Shown one piece after another: positions 20,463 through 32,259 of a stretch of DNA of 64,000 nucleotides. A program made the translations under genes and the position numbers. The stretch's first letter is position 1. Each line of letters starts with the position of its first letter. This stretch comes from Guadua angustifolia (Eukaryota; Streptophyta; Magnoliopsida; Poales; Poaceae), in contig CM070511.1 in the NCBI GenBank assembly GCA_036346375.1, forward strand, positions 3,844,001-3,908,000, in the 5' to 3' direction. The notes beneath the pieces were generated by a model. It was not told the DNA's origin, made no database searches, and worked only from the letters and a program-made list of their open reading frames with translations.

Positions 20463-23400
20463 TGTCAGGACCCGAATTTGCTATTCGGAAACCCTCTGTA
20501 TTTTTAGCACTAGTCCCAGGATCAGTAGCTAGTGCCCACAGTTAACAAAGATGAATATCACAATCATACACAATGGAATAATAAATAAAGAATTCATCTT
20601 TTAATATAACATGTTAAACAACCTTAAGGTCAACTTACAATTGTGAAGCCTAGATGGCTTCAACTCAGAGTAAAACGAACAGTAGTGGAACGAAGAACGT
20701 CGGTGAATCCCATCAAAATACCACAGGCATTTGACAAGGTTCAACTCCTAGATATTCGCCTTCTTGCAGAACTTCTCCCTTCTTCGAAGACAAAGACTTC
20801 TCCTCAACTGGTGATGTTTTGTTATAGCAAGGGTGAGTACACAACCGTACTCAACAAGTCGTGCACAGAATGCAAGTCTAAATAACTATATGCACAACTT
20901 ATTCCAATTGAATGGCTGAATTGGCTATTTTGCATAAAACAACATTTCCAAATGAATATCATAAATAGATTGAAAAGTAGTAAAACAAGTAATACCCATA
21001 ATAAATTTCGTAATCATTCTCAAGTGAAGCATTTCTCTTCCTTAACCAATTTCCATCTCACATTGTCCACATTCCCAACCTCATTTTTATCAAAATCTAA
21101 CCCTTGACTGTAATCCCCGAGCAATGTCCAATACCGTGAACACGACTATTCGAATAGTTTTTACACTCTGCAGAGGTTGTAAACTTTTCCCACAAGATAT
21201 AATCAACTCACCACGTCAGCCGTGAATCTCCATACAAGAGTATGCGAATGAGCGATCATAACAAAGCCTTTCAGAAACTTCTAGCTCAACCTAGGAACCT
21301 CTCCGGGTTGCCTTCACTATCACTTCCCTCACACTGAGCCGAAGTATAGGACCCACGAACACCGTTGGATAGGGTACCAAGTCGTAGCACAGGCACGCTC
21401 CCCCATACAGTTACCCCCGTGTAACTACCACCCCGAGGTATCAAAGGTGAGATATCAGAATCCTACTAAACTTGGTCTTCCCATTCGGACATGTGGTTTT
21501 ACGAGTGACTCGGGTCAAAGGCTTGTAAGGTAAAGTCCTTAATTGACCAAGGCAAGACATCCTTCTCTCAAAATTGGCACACAGCCCTCACATCACTCAA
21601 CCCTCCCAAATGCCACAATGGCCCACCTGGCATAAAGCCACTTGTCACTTGCCCCAGTCTAAATCATTTTACTACCCCAGTTGATTATTGCGCAACACAA
21701 TGCCAACAACAACTCAACATCCATGTAGAACCACTCTGGTTCCACATATCAACATCATCGTGTGGCAACACGTCACACCATTTCACAAACACATTTCATA
21801 ATCCATTAATCAGTATTATCCTTTTATTTTCAAAAGACATGAGTTGCGTGGCTTGGCTAAGCAATTATACATGGTCTAACTAACCCACGTTGGCAAGTAA
21901 TAACAACCAACTAATAATCAACCATCTTAGGGTGACAAATGAATTATGGCATACAAATAATCATGGCAAGGTGATATTAGCAATTGGGTTGAATAACTAA
22001 TCTCAAATTAATTTAAATCATTTAATCTTGAACTAGCATGCAATAATTTGAATCAAAGTAAACTTGCCTGGCACTTGCTATAAACTTCTCTTTACTCTTT
22101 TAAATTGATCTTCGACTTCCTCAACCTTTGGCTCTTCAATCGAATGCTTCGACTTCCTCGTCCTTGACTACTTGGGTAACCACGACGACATGTCTAACGA
22201 CAAAGAAGCACAAATACAACAAATCTCAAAAGGCGATTCAAATAAACTCCAAATTAAGATTAGATTGGTACTTAACGAAAGGGATTGAATTTAGGAACTT
22301 GAATACATTTGATCAAAGATCGGATGAAAGAGAACAGGCTTTTAGAAGATTTATCGAGAAGGTTACGATTGATAATTAGGAAAGAACGAAGTATATTCCA
22401 GGAAACATTCCATGAGATTTATTAACTCAACTGGACAGATACTAACATATGGGCAATGGTGTATCAACTAAGTGCATGAATGATTTCCCAATCAATGGCA
22501 GATTAGATTTTTAAAGATAAGACAAGGACAAGTGGGATCAACATCTACTGCGATTCGATATGGGGTTCAGTCATACATCGATGAAAAGGCTCGATGATGA
22601 CAAGACGGCGATGATAAAAAGACGGGGCTAAACTGAAGGTGATAGGGCTAGATCACATCAAGGCGATAGAAAAGATGATGACATCGCACTAGGGCCTTTA
22701 CTTGCATGCACACATGTGATGAGAGCAAAGCGTTAACGGCGGGTCGTTAATGACGAAACGTTAACAGCGGAATGTTAACGATGGAACATTAACGGCGAAA
22801 CGTTAACGGCGGAACGTTAACGGCGAAACGTTAACGGCGAAGGCGAAGCGATGATGGGATGCTCATGAAATAACAAGGTGGTGACCGTCGGTGCAACGAC
22901 ATAGCAGCGATAGAATGCTACCAAGGATGGCTAACCGAGACGTGAATGGATAACAGAGGGCTAGGTTGAAAAGACGACGGGTAGATTCTAGAACATGGCT
23001 TTGACGGCAACGGGGAATCAATTGAACTTCTCCGATGGGCAAAATAGGGGATAATGGTCTACTGGACACTATGGCCTAGCCACGTCAAACCAAAATGGTT
23101 AGCGGCACAAGACGACGCGCAGCGACGGCAAAAGGCGGCAGCCGACGAATAAAAAGAATTTCAGTAGATGCAACAGCAAAGGGGAAATATCCATCGCGTA
23201 GAACGCAATGAGACGAACTAAACAGTATAGGCAGATTTGGCGGTGACCCACCGGATTGATCACAAACTGCCGATGAACGGCTCCCGGAGCTAATGGATCA
23301 AACGGTCATAACTATTAAAGTAATAGATGAAACCTAACCAAATTTTACAGAGAGCTATCTGAGAATATTTGGCACAATATGACGTGAAACGGATCCGAAT

Positions 23401-25523
23401 TTTACCTTTTGGATCAATGCGGAACGCCCAAGAAAGTTTTCTGCTGTACGCAACGCAGTCTGATCGGAGAAAAGAACTTTCTGCGCAAAATCATGAGATC
23501 AAAATCGTGGGTTAGGGTGAGCATCATGTAGGGAACATCACCAGGAGTCTACAAAAAAAATTTCACGGTCAAACTCGCAAAAACGAGGGAGAACGGGCAG
23601 AAACACGATTTGAGATTGGAACGGCCATAACTTTTGATTCCATGAACCAATTGCACGAAATTTGAAAGGGAGACAAAGGGTACCATATAGCCCACCGTCA
23701 CGTAGGTGGATCACCAAAAATCGCGACGAGCCGACAAGGAACGCGACGCTAAAATAGGCCAACGTTCGGCGGCGTTCGAGGCGATGCGGCGGCCCGGCTG
23801 CGCGGTGCGCCGGCGAGGGGGGCGGCATGGGGAACCGACCGGGAGGCGCAGGAGGGGCGTGGCGACATGAAGAGGTGTCTTTGGCGGTCGGATGGGGCGA
23901 GATGGCGCGGAAGGCGGCGGCGGCAGCAATTGGCGCATAAGGCGGTGCATGGCGCGCGGCGCTTCAGCGGCGAAGAAGGGCGCCAAGGGGTGGGGTGGGG
24001 GCGGCATGGTGAGGGGATACCCATGGACACGACGGCCAACGACGGGGATGGCCGGAGCGACGGTGAGGGCGACGGCCGACGCGACCAAAAACCATTCGGA
24101 TGGCATGGTGCCCGAAAACATGATAAAACACAGAATTTTCCGAAACTAGCAAAAGCACGGCATAGATTACTATCACACTAGGCTACATCTACAAGGAATT
24201 TGATTGGGGATTACCAGTTTGAGAGGAATAGACGACGAATGGAGCGACGACCGACAACGAACAAACTCAAAATTTGGGGTCAAACTGCAACGAAAATCAA
24301 ATCCGATTGAATGTTTGTGATCACGGAAGCAAAAGGCACAAAGTGACGCGGTTGGTTTACCCAGAAACTCACCGGTGTCTTTGGAGAACGCCGGGCGTCG
24401 GGTTTTCTCGAGTTTTGGAAAGGAAAATGACATTGAATCAACTAGGCAAGGTGAACACGGAATAGGGAACGTCAATACGCACATTTCAAGTACTCGCACG
24501 TCCGGTGAGGTGAAGAGACGCCCGAGGTAATGGCCGAGCAATAAATTGTCATTAACGCTTAATTGCGGCCGTTTCGCTCGGATTGAGGACGGGTAACGGC
24601 AGGGCATTTATTCTCCATTACGACACCGTCGCGATGCTTTAGCTCCCACTTGATTTGGTGTAGTATATTGTGAGATATAGAAGTATGAAGTTGGAGCTGG
24701 ACATGAAGTTGAGACTTGAATAGTTGCTGTACATTTGGGAAAGATGAACAATGTGGATTTTAAAGCGCGCAAGATAAAATAGATAACAAGATCTAAAAAT
24801 ACCGGAAAAGATCCTGAAAATCATAATGAATAAAATAGAACTCAATAAAATTGGTTTCGCTTATTTTGGATGAATTTTGGAATTTAGATAATTTTGGGAC
24901 AAATAAAAATGGATTTAATGAAAGCGCTAGAGATAAAATACTAGAGGGATTCTATAAATCTTGGAAAAATTCCCAAAATCATTTTAGAATATTTGGAACC
25001 TAATTCTATGAATTTTGAGATTTTTAGACTATTTTGGAACTCGGGTGAAATTTCGAATAAGAACCAGAATTTGAAATTTTGGCTTTGCGGATGGAAAAAG
25101 ATTGAACTCCAATTTCAGAAGGATATAGATGCCAGGTTAATTAGAACACCAAGGGAAATCCAAGTTTTAAATTTAAATGGAATTTCAAAGGAAATATTTG
25201 AATTGGAATTTGGATATAGAATTGTCCGAACAATAAATACTTCAAATTAAAAATCCAATAAAAATCCAATTAACATCCAAATGTTTAAATTAATAATTTT
25301 AATTAGTTTTTAGTAAATCTCAAATTTGGGAAATTCCTTGAGATACAAGGAACACTGTAACAACTAAATTTTAAATTACTTGATGCACACAACAGGCACA
25401 TTAAATTTTTTTAGATTTAGAAAATTCTAAATTAAGCTTCTTTAATCAAATAAGATTGATGTAAAATTTTTGGAATGCTAATTTAATATAAATTTTTGAA
25501 AACCCAAATTTTGGGATGTTACA
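20463..25523 (-). repeat. Minus-oriented solo LTR (Tekay-like), 5.06 kb
   Basis: Starts TGTCAGGACCCGAATTTG and ends TTTTGGGATGTTACA on the plus strand, the mirror of the LTR ends at 10664 and 13479, so it lies on the minus strand. It is flanked by a perfect 5-bp duplication TTCTT (20458-20462 and 25524-25528). No internal coding region is seen, so it is a solo LTR left by LTR-LTR recombination. It resembles the 5' LTR of element G (61823 on) for at least 2.1 kb and is longer than the 2.8-kb LTRs above. GC-rich frames at 23540-24600 are LTR sequence, not genes. Confidence 0.85.
22731..22846. repeat. 14-15 bp tandem repeat with GTTAACGGCG core
   Basis: About eight units of the form GTTAACGGCGAAAC or GTTAACGGCGGAAC. 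Each contains the palindromes GTTAAC and AACGTT and the AACGG core known as a MYB-type site. It lies within the solo LTR and could be a promoter or enhancer array of the LTR; that function is inferred. Confidence 0.75.
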
Positions 25524-26717
25524 TTCTTCAACGCGGTGTCGCAGAAGGTCATCGAGCCGAATAAGGTATCTAATCTGCATGATGACATGGTCGATAGTCT
25601 AGTTAGCCTTGAGATGATCTTCCCTCCATCCTTCTTTGATATTATGATCCATCTCATGGTTCACATTGTTAAAGAGATAGAAATTCTCATACCCATATTC
25701 CTCCACAATATGTTCCCTTTCGAGAGGTACATGGGTGTCCTAAAAAAGTATGTTCGTAACCGGTCTCACCCAAATGGCTGCATTGCGTAGGGTGTTGGCA
25801 CAGAGGAGGTGATTGAGTTTTGTGTTAATTACATTGATGATCTGAATCTGATTGGCATCACTGTATCACGCCATGAGGGGAGGCTACGAGGAAAAGGGAC
25901 TCTAGGGAGAAAAGAATCCTATAGCGACAATCTACTTTCATTTAAACAAGCACATTTCACGGTATTGAAACAAGCAACTATAGTGACTCCGTATATCTAT
26001 GATCACGAGATGAGTCTACGCGACCAATACCCAGAGAAGTCAGATAAGTGGATCGTAGTCGAGCAAATGGATCATTTCGGCGGTTGGTTACAAAAGCAAT
26101 TGTTGGGCAACCAGACAGATGATGAACAATTGAAACTTTTGGCTCGGGGACCATCCACAACAATCGTATTATTCTAAGGGTATGAGATAAATGGGTACAC
26201 ATTTTACACGACAGCACAAGATAACAAGAGCACCAACCAAAACAGCGGTGTCCATATAGATGCCTTAGACAAAAATGGAAAGATGGACACCTACTATGGT
26301 TTCATAGAGGAGATCTGGGAGATCAAGTACGGACCTTTAAAAGTCCCTCGTTTCGGTGCCAATGGGTCAAACTGACAGCCGTGGAGATCGATGAGTACGG
26401 TATGACAACCGTGAACCTCAAACAAGTGGCCTATAGGGACGAACCGTTTGTGCTCGCTAATGATGTGACACAGGTATTCTATGTGATGGACATGGACAAC
26501 AAACCGAAAAAGTAGAAGGACAAGCCTACTAAAAGCAAGAAGTAGAATGACAAGTCTACCGAAAACAAAAAGCAAAAGGAGAAGACTAACAATAGCGATC
26601 AACTAAGGCGCCACGTGGTTCTTCCAGGTAAAAGAAGGACTGTCGGAGTTGAGGACATCACAGACGAAGAAGAGTATCATCAGTTCGACGAGCTGCCTCC
26701 TTTCACGGTAGACATAG
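25524..26717 (+). pseudogene. CACTA transposase (TNP2-like), C-terminal part with DUF4216
   Basis: Resumes at FFNAVSQKVIEPNKVSNL after the solo LTR. It reads LEMIFPPSFFDIMIHLMVHI and FLHNMFPFERYMGVLKKYVR (DUF4218), then EFCVNYIDDLNLIGI, then DUF4216 (PF13952) with YYGFIEEIWEIKYGPLKVP and YRDEPFVLANDVTQVFYVMD, then HVVLPGKRRTVGVEDITDEE. Stops and frameshifts lie at about 25789, 26176 and 26370. It is cut at 26717 by the LTR of Tat fragment D; the remaining C-terminus was not found on the other side. Confidence 0.8.
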
Positions 26718-27058
26718 TGTCGGCGTTTCGTAAAACCAGTAGTAGATTTGTAAGTCTAGGGGCCGCGCGCGTCTCGTTCCTTGAATGGTTAGACTACAGG
26801 GGTCCAAGGTTTATACTGGTTCGGGCTGAATGTCCCTACGTCCAGTTTGAGTGGTGGCGTCGTGTTGCTGGCCGCAAGTGGTTACAATTTGCTCGAAGGG
26901 GTCTGACAGGCCGGACCGGAACCGAGGGTCCTCCGCCTTTTGAAGGAACCCCCCGTTCTGGGCTGGGCCTGAACAAGCCTACCTGATATATTTGTTTGTA
27001 TCGACAGTCTCATAGACAAAGCCTTGTTGTGGGGTACCCCTGGTGTAAGTATTCGTCA
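26718..27058 (-). repeat. 3' LTR of fragment D (341 bp)
   Basis: Plus-strand ends TGTCGGCGTTTCG and GTATTCGTCA; on the minus strand it reads TGACGAATAC...CGCCGACA, parallel to the TGACGAGGGC...CGTCGACA ends of element B. It is followed by GTAGCCCCCGGGATCG (27059-27074), whose complement is the polypurine tract. Confidence 0.75.
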
Positions 27059-27074
27059 GTAGCCCCCGGGATCG

Positions 27075-28539
27075 TCCCGGAACGCGCGTGTTCTTGGGCG
27101 GTCCGTCATCTCTGATAGACCGGCCGTCTCAATCAGCCGATCTTTTCGGTCTTGAAGACTGCCGGTGTAACCCGAGCCCCGAAAGGTGCCTGAGAGCCGG
27201 TTGGGGGTTACATCGAACTTTGATGGTTCGAGCCGAAAGGGCGCCTCCGACGTTCGAGCTTTGTGGGGTTCAATGACTTGGTGTGAAACTCGCCGAGGGT
27301 GTGTACGGAGGTGTCGTCCAATCCGAGCCGGCGAGTTTATGCAACTTGGCGGAGTCTTTTTCGCAGTGAACCAATTTCGCCGGGTCTTGAAGCCCCGGCG
27401 GTGTAGCCCCGAGCCCCGAACAAGTCGGAGAGCTGATTGGGGGGTTTCCCTGACCGAAACGCTGGTCTTACGCTTTGGCTGGACGCCGCCCTGGCTGGCA
27501 GGGAGGCCCACGCGCCTTGACGAGGCCCCAGTTTATGGGTGCTCGTTTTACGCCGTGGCTAGACGTATTTGTTGGCTGGTTTTATGCCAGAGCTTAGGCG
27601 AGGGGCGTTCGTCCTGAATCCTCGCCTTGCGAGGTTATCCGTGGGGAGAGCAGCCGCTGTCTGTCCCACAGGTACGCCCCGTCCGCAGGTGTGGGACCTG
27701 GAGGGGGTGAACGATCGCGTGCTTGCCGTGCGTCGGCTTGAGCACCGTGCTCGCGGAGCTTCTGGCGGGTTATCTGAGTGGGCCCTGGAGATCCCTCGCA
27801 GGGGGATCTTTTTCCGAGCGGACGATCCCTGAGTCGGGCGTCCGACCCGCTGAGGGCGACCCATGAGAGCCTTTCTTTACTCGATCCCGTATCGGTCCCC
27901 AAGTCATCAGCCGACCCGGAGTGCAGCTGGCTGCCACCCTACGACGGGTTCCGCGGGAGAGCGTGAAGTATGGTCTCGGACACGAGTTAGGGTGATTGGG
28001 TCGTCCGCCGACCCAACTAGGGGCCCATTGGGGGCTCACCTCGTTCTCGTCCCTTGCTCATTTTGTATCCCAGGGCGACCTCAAAGCCTCTAGGGTTGTC
28101 AAGGCTCCGAGCCCTGGGGTGTCTCAATGTTCTCGCCGCCTCGGGGCCGTTCGTGGCCCGGCGGGCTTTTTACCGATGCGGCCCAGCTGATTCATTCTAG
28201 GGGCTAGAAAAAGTAGAGGGCCGTGGGACGGGGCGCCAGCGGTAGTGCTTCTGGCGCCCTCCCGTCCGGCATTTAATGTGAAAAAAGATTTGGAAAGGAT
28301 ACGCCTTCGCTAGCGGCGCCGTGCGGCGCTTGTTTCGAGGCGACTTCTGCTTTGACCGTCACTCTGATCGGACGGCGCCCGTTAAGCGCCTGCGAAAGCA
28401 ACGCGGGGGGGGCGCTTGGGTAGGCTCTCGCGTTTTACCTTCGTGCGCAAGCGTCCTCCTGCTCAAGAGAGGAAAGCGAAAAAAAGTCCAGGAGTTTGTT
28501 GCTTACCCTTTCCCATTTCCCACCCTCGCGCCACCGGAG
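27075..28539 (+). other. Long GC-rich leader of the fragment D antisense gene
   Basis: About 1.46 kb between purine tract and first ATG. I see no gene; overlapping frames on both strands lack family features. An internal duplication is visible: GGTGTAACCCGAGCCCCGAA near 27170 and GGTGTAGCCCCGAGCCCCGA near 27400. No clear TATA box. Confidence 0.45.
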
Positions 28540-29397
28540 ATGTCGTGGCCCGAATGCTCCATCTCGCCCAGCCGTGCTCAAGGCTTGGAGAGGAAAGGGT
28601 TCCTTCCACCGCTGGACGTCTCGCGGTGGAGGGTGCCGACGGGGGCCGCGGTTCCCGCCCCTGCTGACGATGAGATCGTCGTGCCCGCCTACTTTTTCGA
28701 GCACGGGTTCGGACTCCCGCTTCACTGGTTTGTTCGTGGACTGCTGCATCATTATAAGGTCGAGGTGCATCAGCTCAACCCCCACGGGGTGTTGCACATT
28801 GCGGTCTTCATCACGTTATGCGAGGCATTCCTGGGGATCGATCCCCACTGGGCGCTCTGGAAGTATTTTTTTCACGCCAAGTCGAGGAAAGATCAGTCGA
28901 CGGGTCCCCTGGTGCTTATGGGTGGCGTAGCTCTTCAGATGCGTCAGGGTCGCGGGGCGGATTATGTTGATTTGAAGCTGCCGTCGTCGAACCGGGGGTG
29001 GCACTCCGAATGGTTCTACGTCCGGAACCTGGAGGGGAGTGCCCCGGCCTTCTCCGGCCATGGCCCTGTGGCGAGGGAGGAATGGTCCTGGGGACTTGAC
29101 AGCAGGGAGAAGAACAGGTTGGAGGTGATCATCGAGAGGATCAAGGCCCAAGTGATGCGGGGCCTGACCGGTGAGACCATCGTGCGCGCCTTCATGAAGA
29201 TGCGCGTTCAACCTCTCATGGCGAGGGACCGCCCCATGTTTCAGTATGGGGGGGTCCACGACCCCATGCGGGTGGTGGAGGCTGAACTCGTCGAATCGGA
29301 GGTCGAGGCTAGGGTGGCCGCCGTACTGGCTGGTTGCGCCACCGTGGCGGTGAGCGGCCAACCCGAGCCCTTTTCGGCGAGTCACCCTCCGGACCTG
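28540..29397 (+). pseudogene. Antisense gene of fragment D, exon 1 (Transposase_28-like)
   Basis: Starts at ATG 28540 (MSWPECSISPSRAQGLERKG) after 73 upstream in-frame codons without family similarity. It reads through a Transposase_28-like domain: DDEIVVPAYFFEHGFGLPLH, HYKVEVHQLNPHGVLHIAVF, EWFYVRNLEG and FMKMRVQPLMARDRPMF. It ends at a phase-0 donor CTG|GTAAGT at 29397/29398. The domain, found in grass gypsy-type elements, has no proven activity. 286 codons open, the best preserved antisense exon in the window. Confidence 0.8.
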
Positions 29398-29486
29398 GTA
29401 AGTCGTGTTGTCCGTTCTTCCCTTTCCCTTCTCCTTTCAGCGCGGCCTTTCGTGCATCGCCTGACCGGTGTCTTTATGCCACCCAG

Positions 29487-30560
29487 GGGTTGGCCGGGAT
29501 GGTCTCCCGAGTGTTACTGCCGGAGGAGAAGGCACAGAGGGCCGCGGCCCGCAAGATTTCCGAGCAGCGGGAGTCCGCTCGGAAGAAGCGGAGGGAGGAG
29601 AAGAGGAAGAGAAAGAGGAAAGAACGCTTAGCGAGGGGTGCGCGGGGTGAGGAGGTCTCCGAGTCGACCATTGCCGGGACAGCCGATTCAGGGTCATCCT
29701 CGAGCACCGATGGCGGCCACATTTCCGATCCATACCGTGGGGTCCTCTTTGGGTCGTCGGCTCGTGGCGGACCGAGCGAAAGCCTTGCGGCGGGGGTCGT
29801 CGTCGCCGCGCCCCAGGTGGAGGTGCCCCCGTTGGAGACATCTCTGGGCAAACGAGGGGGCGATTTGTCTTTGCCAGGAGGGTCGGCGAAGAGAATGCGG
29901 CTCACGCCGCCGTCGGGCGCCTGGGCGCTCGGACGGTCGCTGCCCAGCCGCAGGCTTCAGCGTCGGTGCCGCCGCCGGTTGTCCCGGGGTCGGCGCAAGG
30001 GAAAATGGTCCCGGAGGTCCCGGGGCATAAGGAGCCCCCGACACTGCTTGACGGGTCGGAGCCTTGTCCGGAGGCCGAAACGGGGAAGGGCGACCTCCCG
30101 CCACCGCCGGCAGGCCGCCCGCCCACCGGTTGGCGATTAGCCTGCCCGTTACGCCGCCGCAGGACCTCTGAGGGGGTCGATTCGACGACGGAGCCGGATC
30201 CGTGTCGTATTATGACCGACGCCAGAGGCGGCCCTGCCCTCGCCGCCCGCAGACTCGCCGGAGGGGGCGGCCCAGGCGACGGACGCAGCCGCGGCTCAAG
30301 CACGGGCGGAGGTCGGGCCCGATCTCGCGCCTGCCCGGGAGCCCCGACCAGTGCTGACCTGGGGCGGTCGTGACCCCACCGGCGAGCCACTGTTCGTGCT
30401 GGATGACTACGCAGAGGCCGAGTTGTGGAGGACCTTCGAGGACGGCAGGCGGCGAATCGCGACTCAGGTGGATCAGGCCCGAAAAAGCTTGGCCGTTGCT
30501 CTTCGTTGTGTTGACAAGGCGTCGGGTGTGATTTCTGAGGTGGACGTCCCAACTGGCACG
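29487..30560 (+). pseudogene. Antisense gene of fragment D, exon 2 (basic region and linker)
   Basis: The acceptor CACCCAG at 29486 joins in phase with exon 1 (89-bp intron) and gives GLAGMVSRVLLPEEKAQRAA, then a strongly basic stretch (KKRREEKRKRKRKERLARG) that looks like a nuclear localisation signal. Low-complexity Gly/Ser/Pro sequence follows, with frame changes near 29920 and 30350. The later part reads WGGRDPTGEPLFVLDDYAEA up to a donor at 30561. Confidence 0.65.
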
Positions 30561-30644
30561 GTAAGCCGAGCCGGGGCCTCGGCTTCGGTCTCCGACCTGT
30601 TTGCAGCGATCAATGAGTCTGATGAAGTGTCTGCTTTCTTGCAG

Positions 30645-31563
30645 GAACTGAAGCTTCGCTCGGTGAGTAAAGCAGGGTTCCTCCGAGTCCTGCATGGTCA
30701 GGGCGAGGGGGAAGCCAGCGGTCTTCGCACTGAGCTACACTGTGCTCTGGACGCCTTAGAACGTAGCCGGGCGGAGGCGGCAGAGACGCAGCGGAAATTT
30801 AAGTCTCTTCTGATGGAGGCCAACGGCGCCAGGGATGTTGCCGTCGCCGCAGAGGAGGCAGCGCTGTCGGAGGCGGCCCACCTCTGGATTGAATGCGATC
30901 AAGTTCGGGGGGAGCTTGACTCTGAGAGGGGGAGCGCCGAGCATGAGAGGGAGGCCCGGGCCAAGGCCGAAGAGGATCTCCATCATTTGGAGGCCTCTGC
31001 GGATGGTAAGCCACCCGATCCCGGGTTGAACATTTTACTATCGTAGATTGTTTGGCGTGCTCCCGATGCTTATACTGGCCTGTAGAGTTGCGGAGGAGAC
31101 TTGGTGATGCTGCGAGGACGCAGAGGTTGGCCGAGGAGGCACGTGACACGGCACTCGCGTCGCGTGAGGTAGCGCTGGCGGAGAAGAAATCGGCGGAGGA
31201 GGGTTTGTCCGTGCGGACCGCCGAGCTAATAGCCCTTCAGAGGCCGCCGAGGTTCGCAACGGGTGCTTTCGGGGCCGCGTGCCGCGAGCCTCGAAGCTCG
31301 CTTCGCCGCCCGTCTTGCTCGAAAGCCGGAGCATGTCGGCCTTCGGTGGCGTGGGAGCCGAGCTTGGCGTTACCTCGGCGCTCGTCCTCGTCGCCTCCCA
31401 TTATGACGACATCGACTTCGAGGTCATCAGCAGCGGGGTCGCCGCAGACCAAACCGACGAGCAGGTTGAGGTGCTGAGGACTCGGATCGACCCATTCGCC
31501 GCAATAATCGCCAGCCGTATATCGCCGCAGGATATCCTCCATCGGGATGAGGGAGAAAATTAG
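30645..31563 (+). pseudogene. Antisense gene of fragment D, coiled-coil exons
   Basis: After an 84-bp intron (30561-30644) the frame reads ELKLRS and then a coiled coil rich in Ala, Glu and Arg (LRTELHCALDALERSRAEAA, EREARAKAEEDLHHLEASAD). A donor at 31004 and acceptor CTGTAG at 31086 lead to LRRRLGDAARTQRLAEEARD. Frame changes follow, ending in YDDIDFEVISSGVAADQTDE before TAG 31561. A long coiled coil C-terminal to Transposase_28 is common to these genes. Confidence 0.6.
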
Positions 31564-32259
31564 TTGCTCTTGCTTTTGCTGATGTAAGGACTTCTTTAAA
31601 CGCCGGATTAAAGTTTGCTCGGGCTGGCCCATCAATCTGAGCGTAAGTTGGTGCGCCATTGCATTGTTCGGAGGAGGCGCAAATAACCATCTCAGGATTG
31701 AGATATTTTGCTTGGTGCCTGGCGCGGGGCTGGAATGTTTTTGATCGGCCATGGTTCTGATCGCTCGGGCACTTCCTTCTTCCATAAAGCGCTACTTCGC
31801 AACCGTCGAGCGCTCGGTGAGCGTGGGAGCCGAGCTTGGCGTTACCTCGGCGCTCGTCCTCGTCGCCTCCCATTATGACGACGTCGACTTCGAGGTCATC
31901 AGCAGTGGGGTCGCCGCAGACCAAACCGACAAGCAGGTCGAGGTGCTAAGGACTCGGATTGACCCATACGCCGCAACAATCGCCAGCCGGATATCGCCGC
32001 AGGATATCCTCCATCGGGATGAGGGAGAAAATTAGTTGCTCTTGCTTTTGCTGATGTAAGGACTTCTTTAAATGCCGGATTAAAGTTTGCTCGGGCTGGT
32101 CCATCAATCTGAGCGTAAGTTGGTGCGCCATTGCATTGTTCGGAGGAGGCGCAAATAACCATCTCAGGATTGAGATATTTTGCTTGGTGCCTGGCGCGGG
32201 GCTGGAATGTTTTTGACCGGCACTTCCTTCTTCCATAAAGCGCTACTTCGCAACCGTGG
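31351..32259. repeat. Tandem duplication, 472-bp offset
   Basis: 31351-31808 is repeated at 31823-32259. Both copies contain GCTTGGCGTTACCTCGGCGC, the GEN-stop end of the open frame, and CTTCTTCCATAAAGCGCTAC. The second copy lacks ~24 bases present near 31745-31770. Few substitutions separate them, so the duplication is recent or recently homogenised. Confidence 0.85.

Noticed and set aside
23538..24607. Several GC-rich open frames (minus strand up to 144 codons, plus strand up to 104) that look like genes
   Set aside because: They overlap in several frames, have no family features, and lie wholly inside a solo LTR whose ends and target duplication are clear.
28816..29385. 189-codon minus-strand frame opposite fragment D exon 1
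   Set aside because: No domain features; the plus strand reads a recognisable Transposase_28-like domain with splice sites.
29334..29481. Upstream extension of the exon 2 frame in fragment D
   Set aside because: This part overlaps exon 1 and the intron; good donor and acceptor sites at 29398 and 29486 make it non-coding in that frame.
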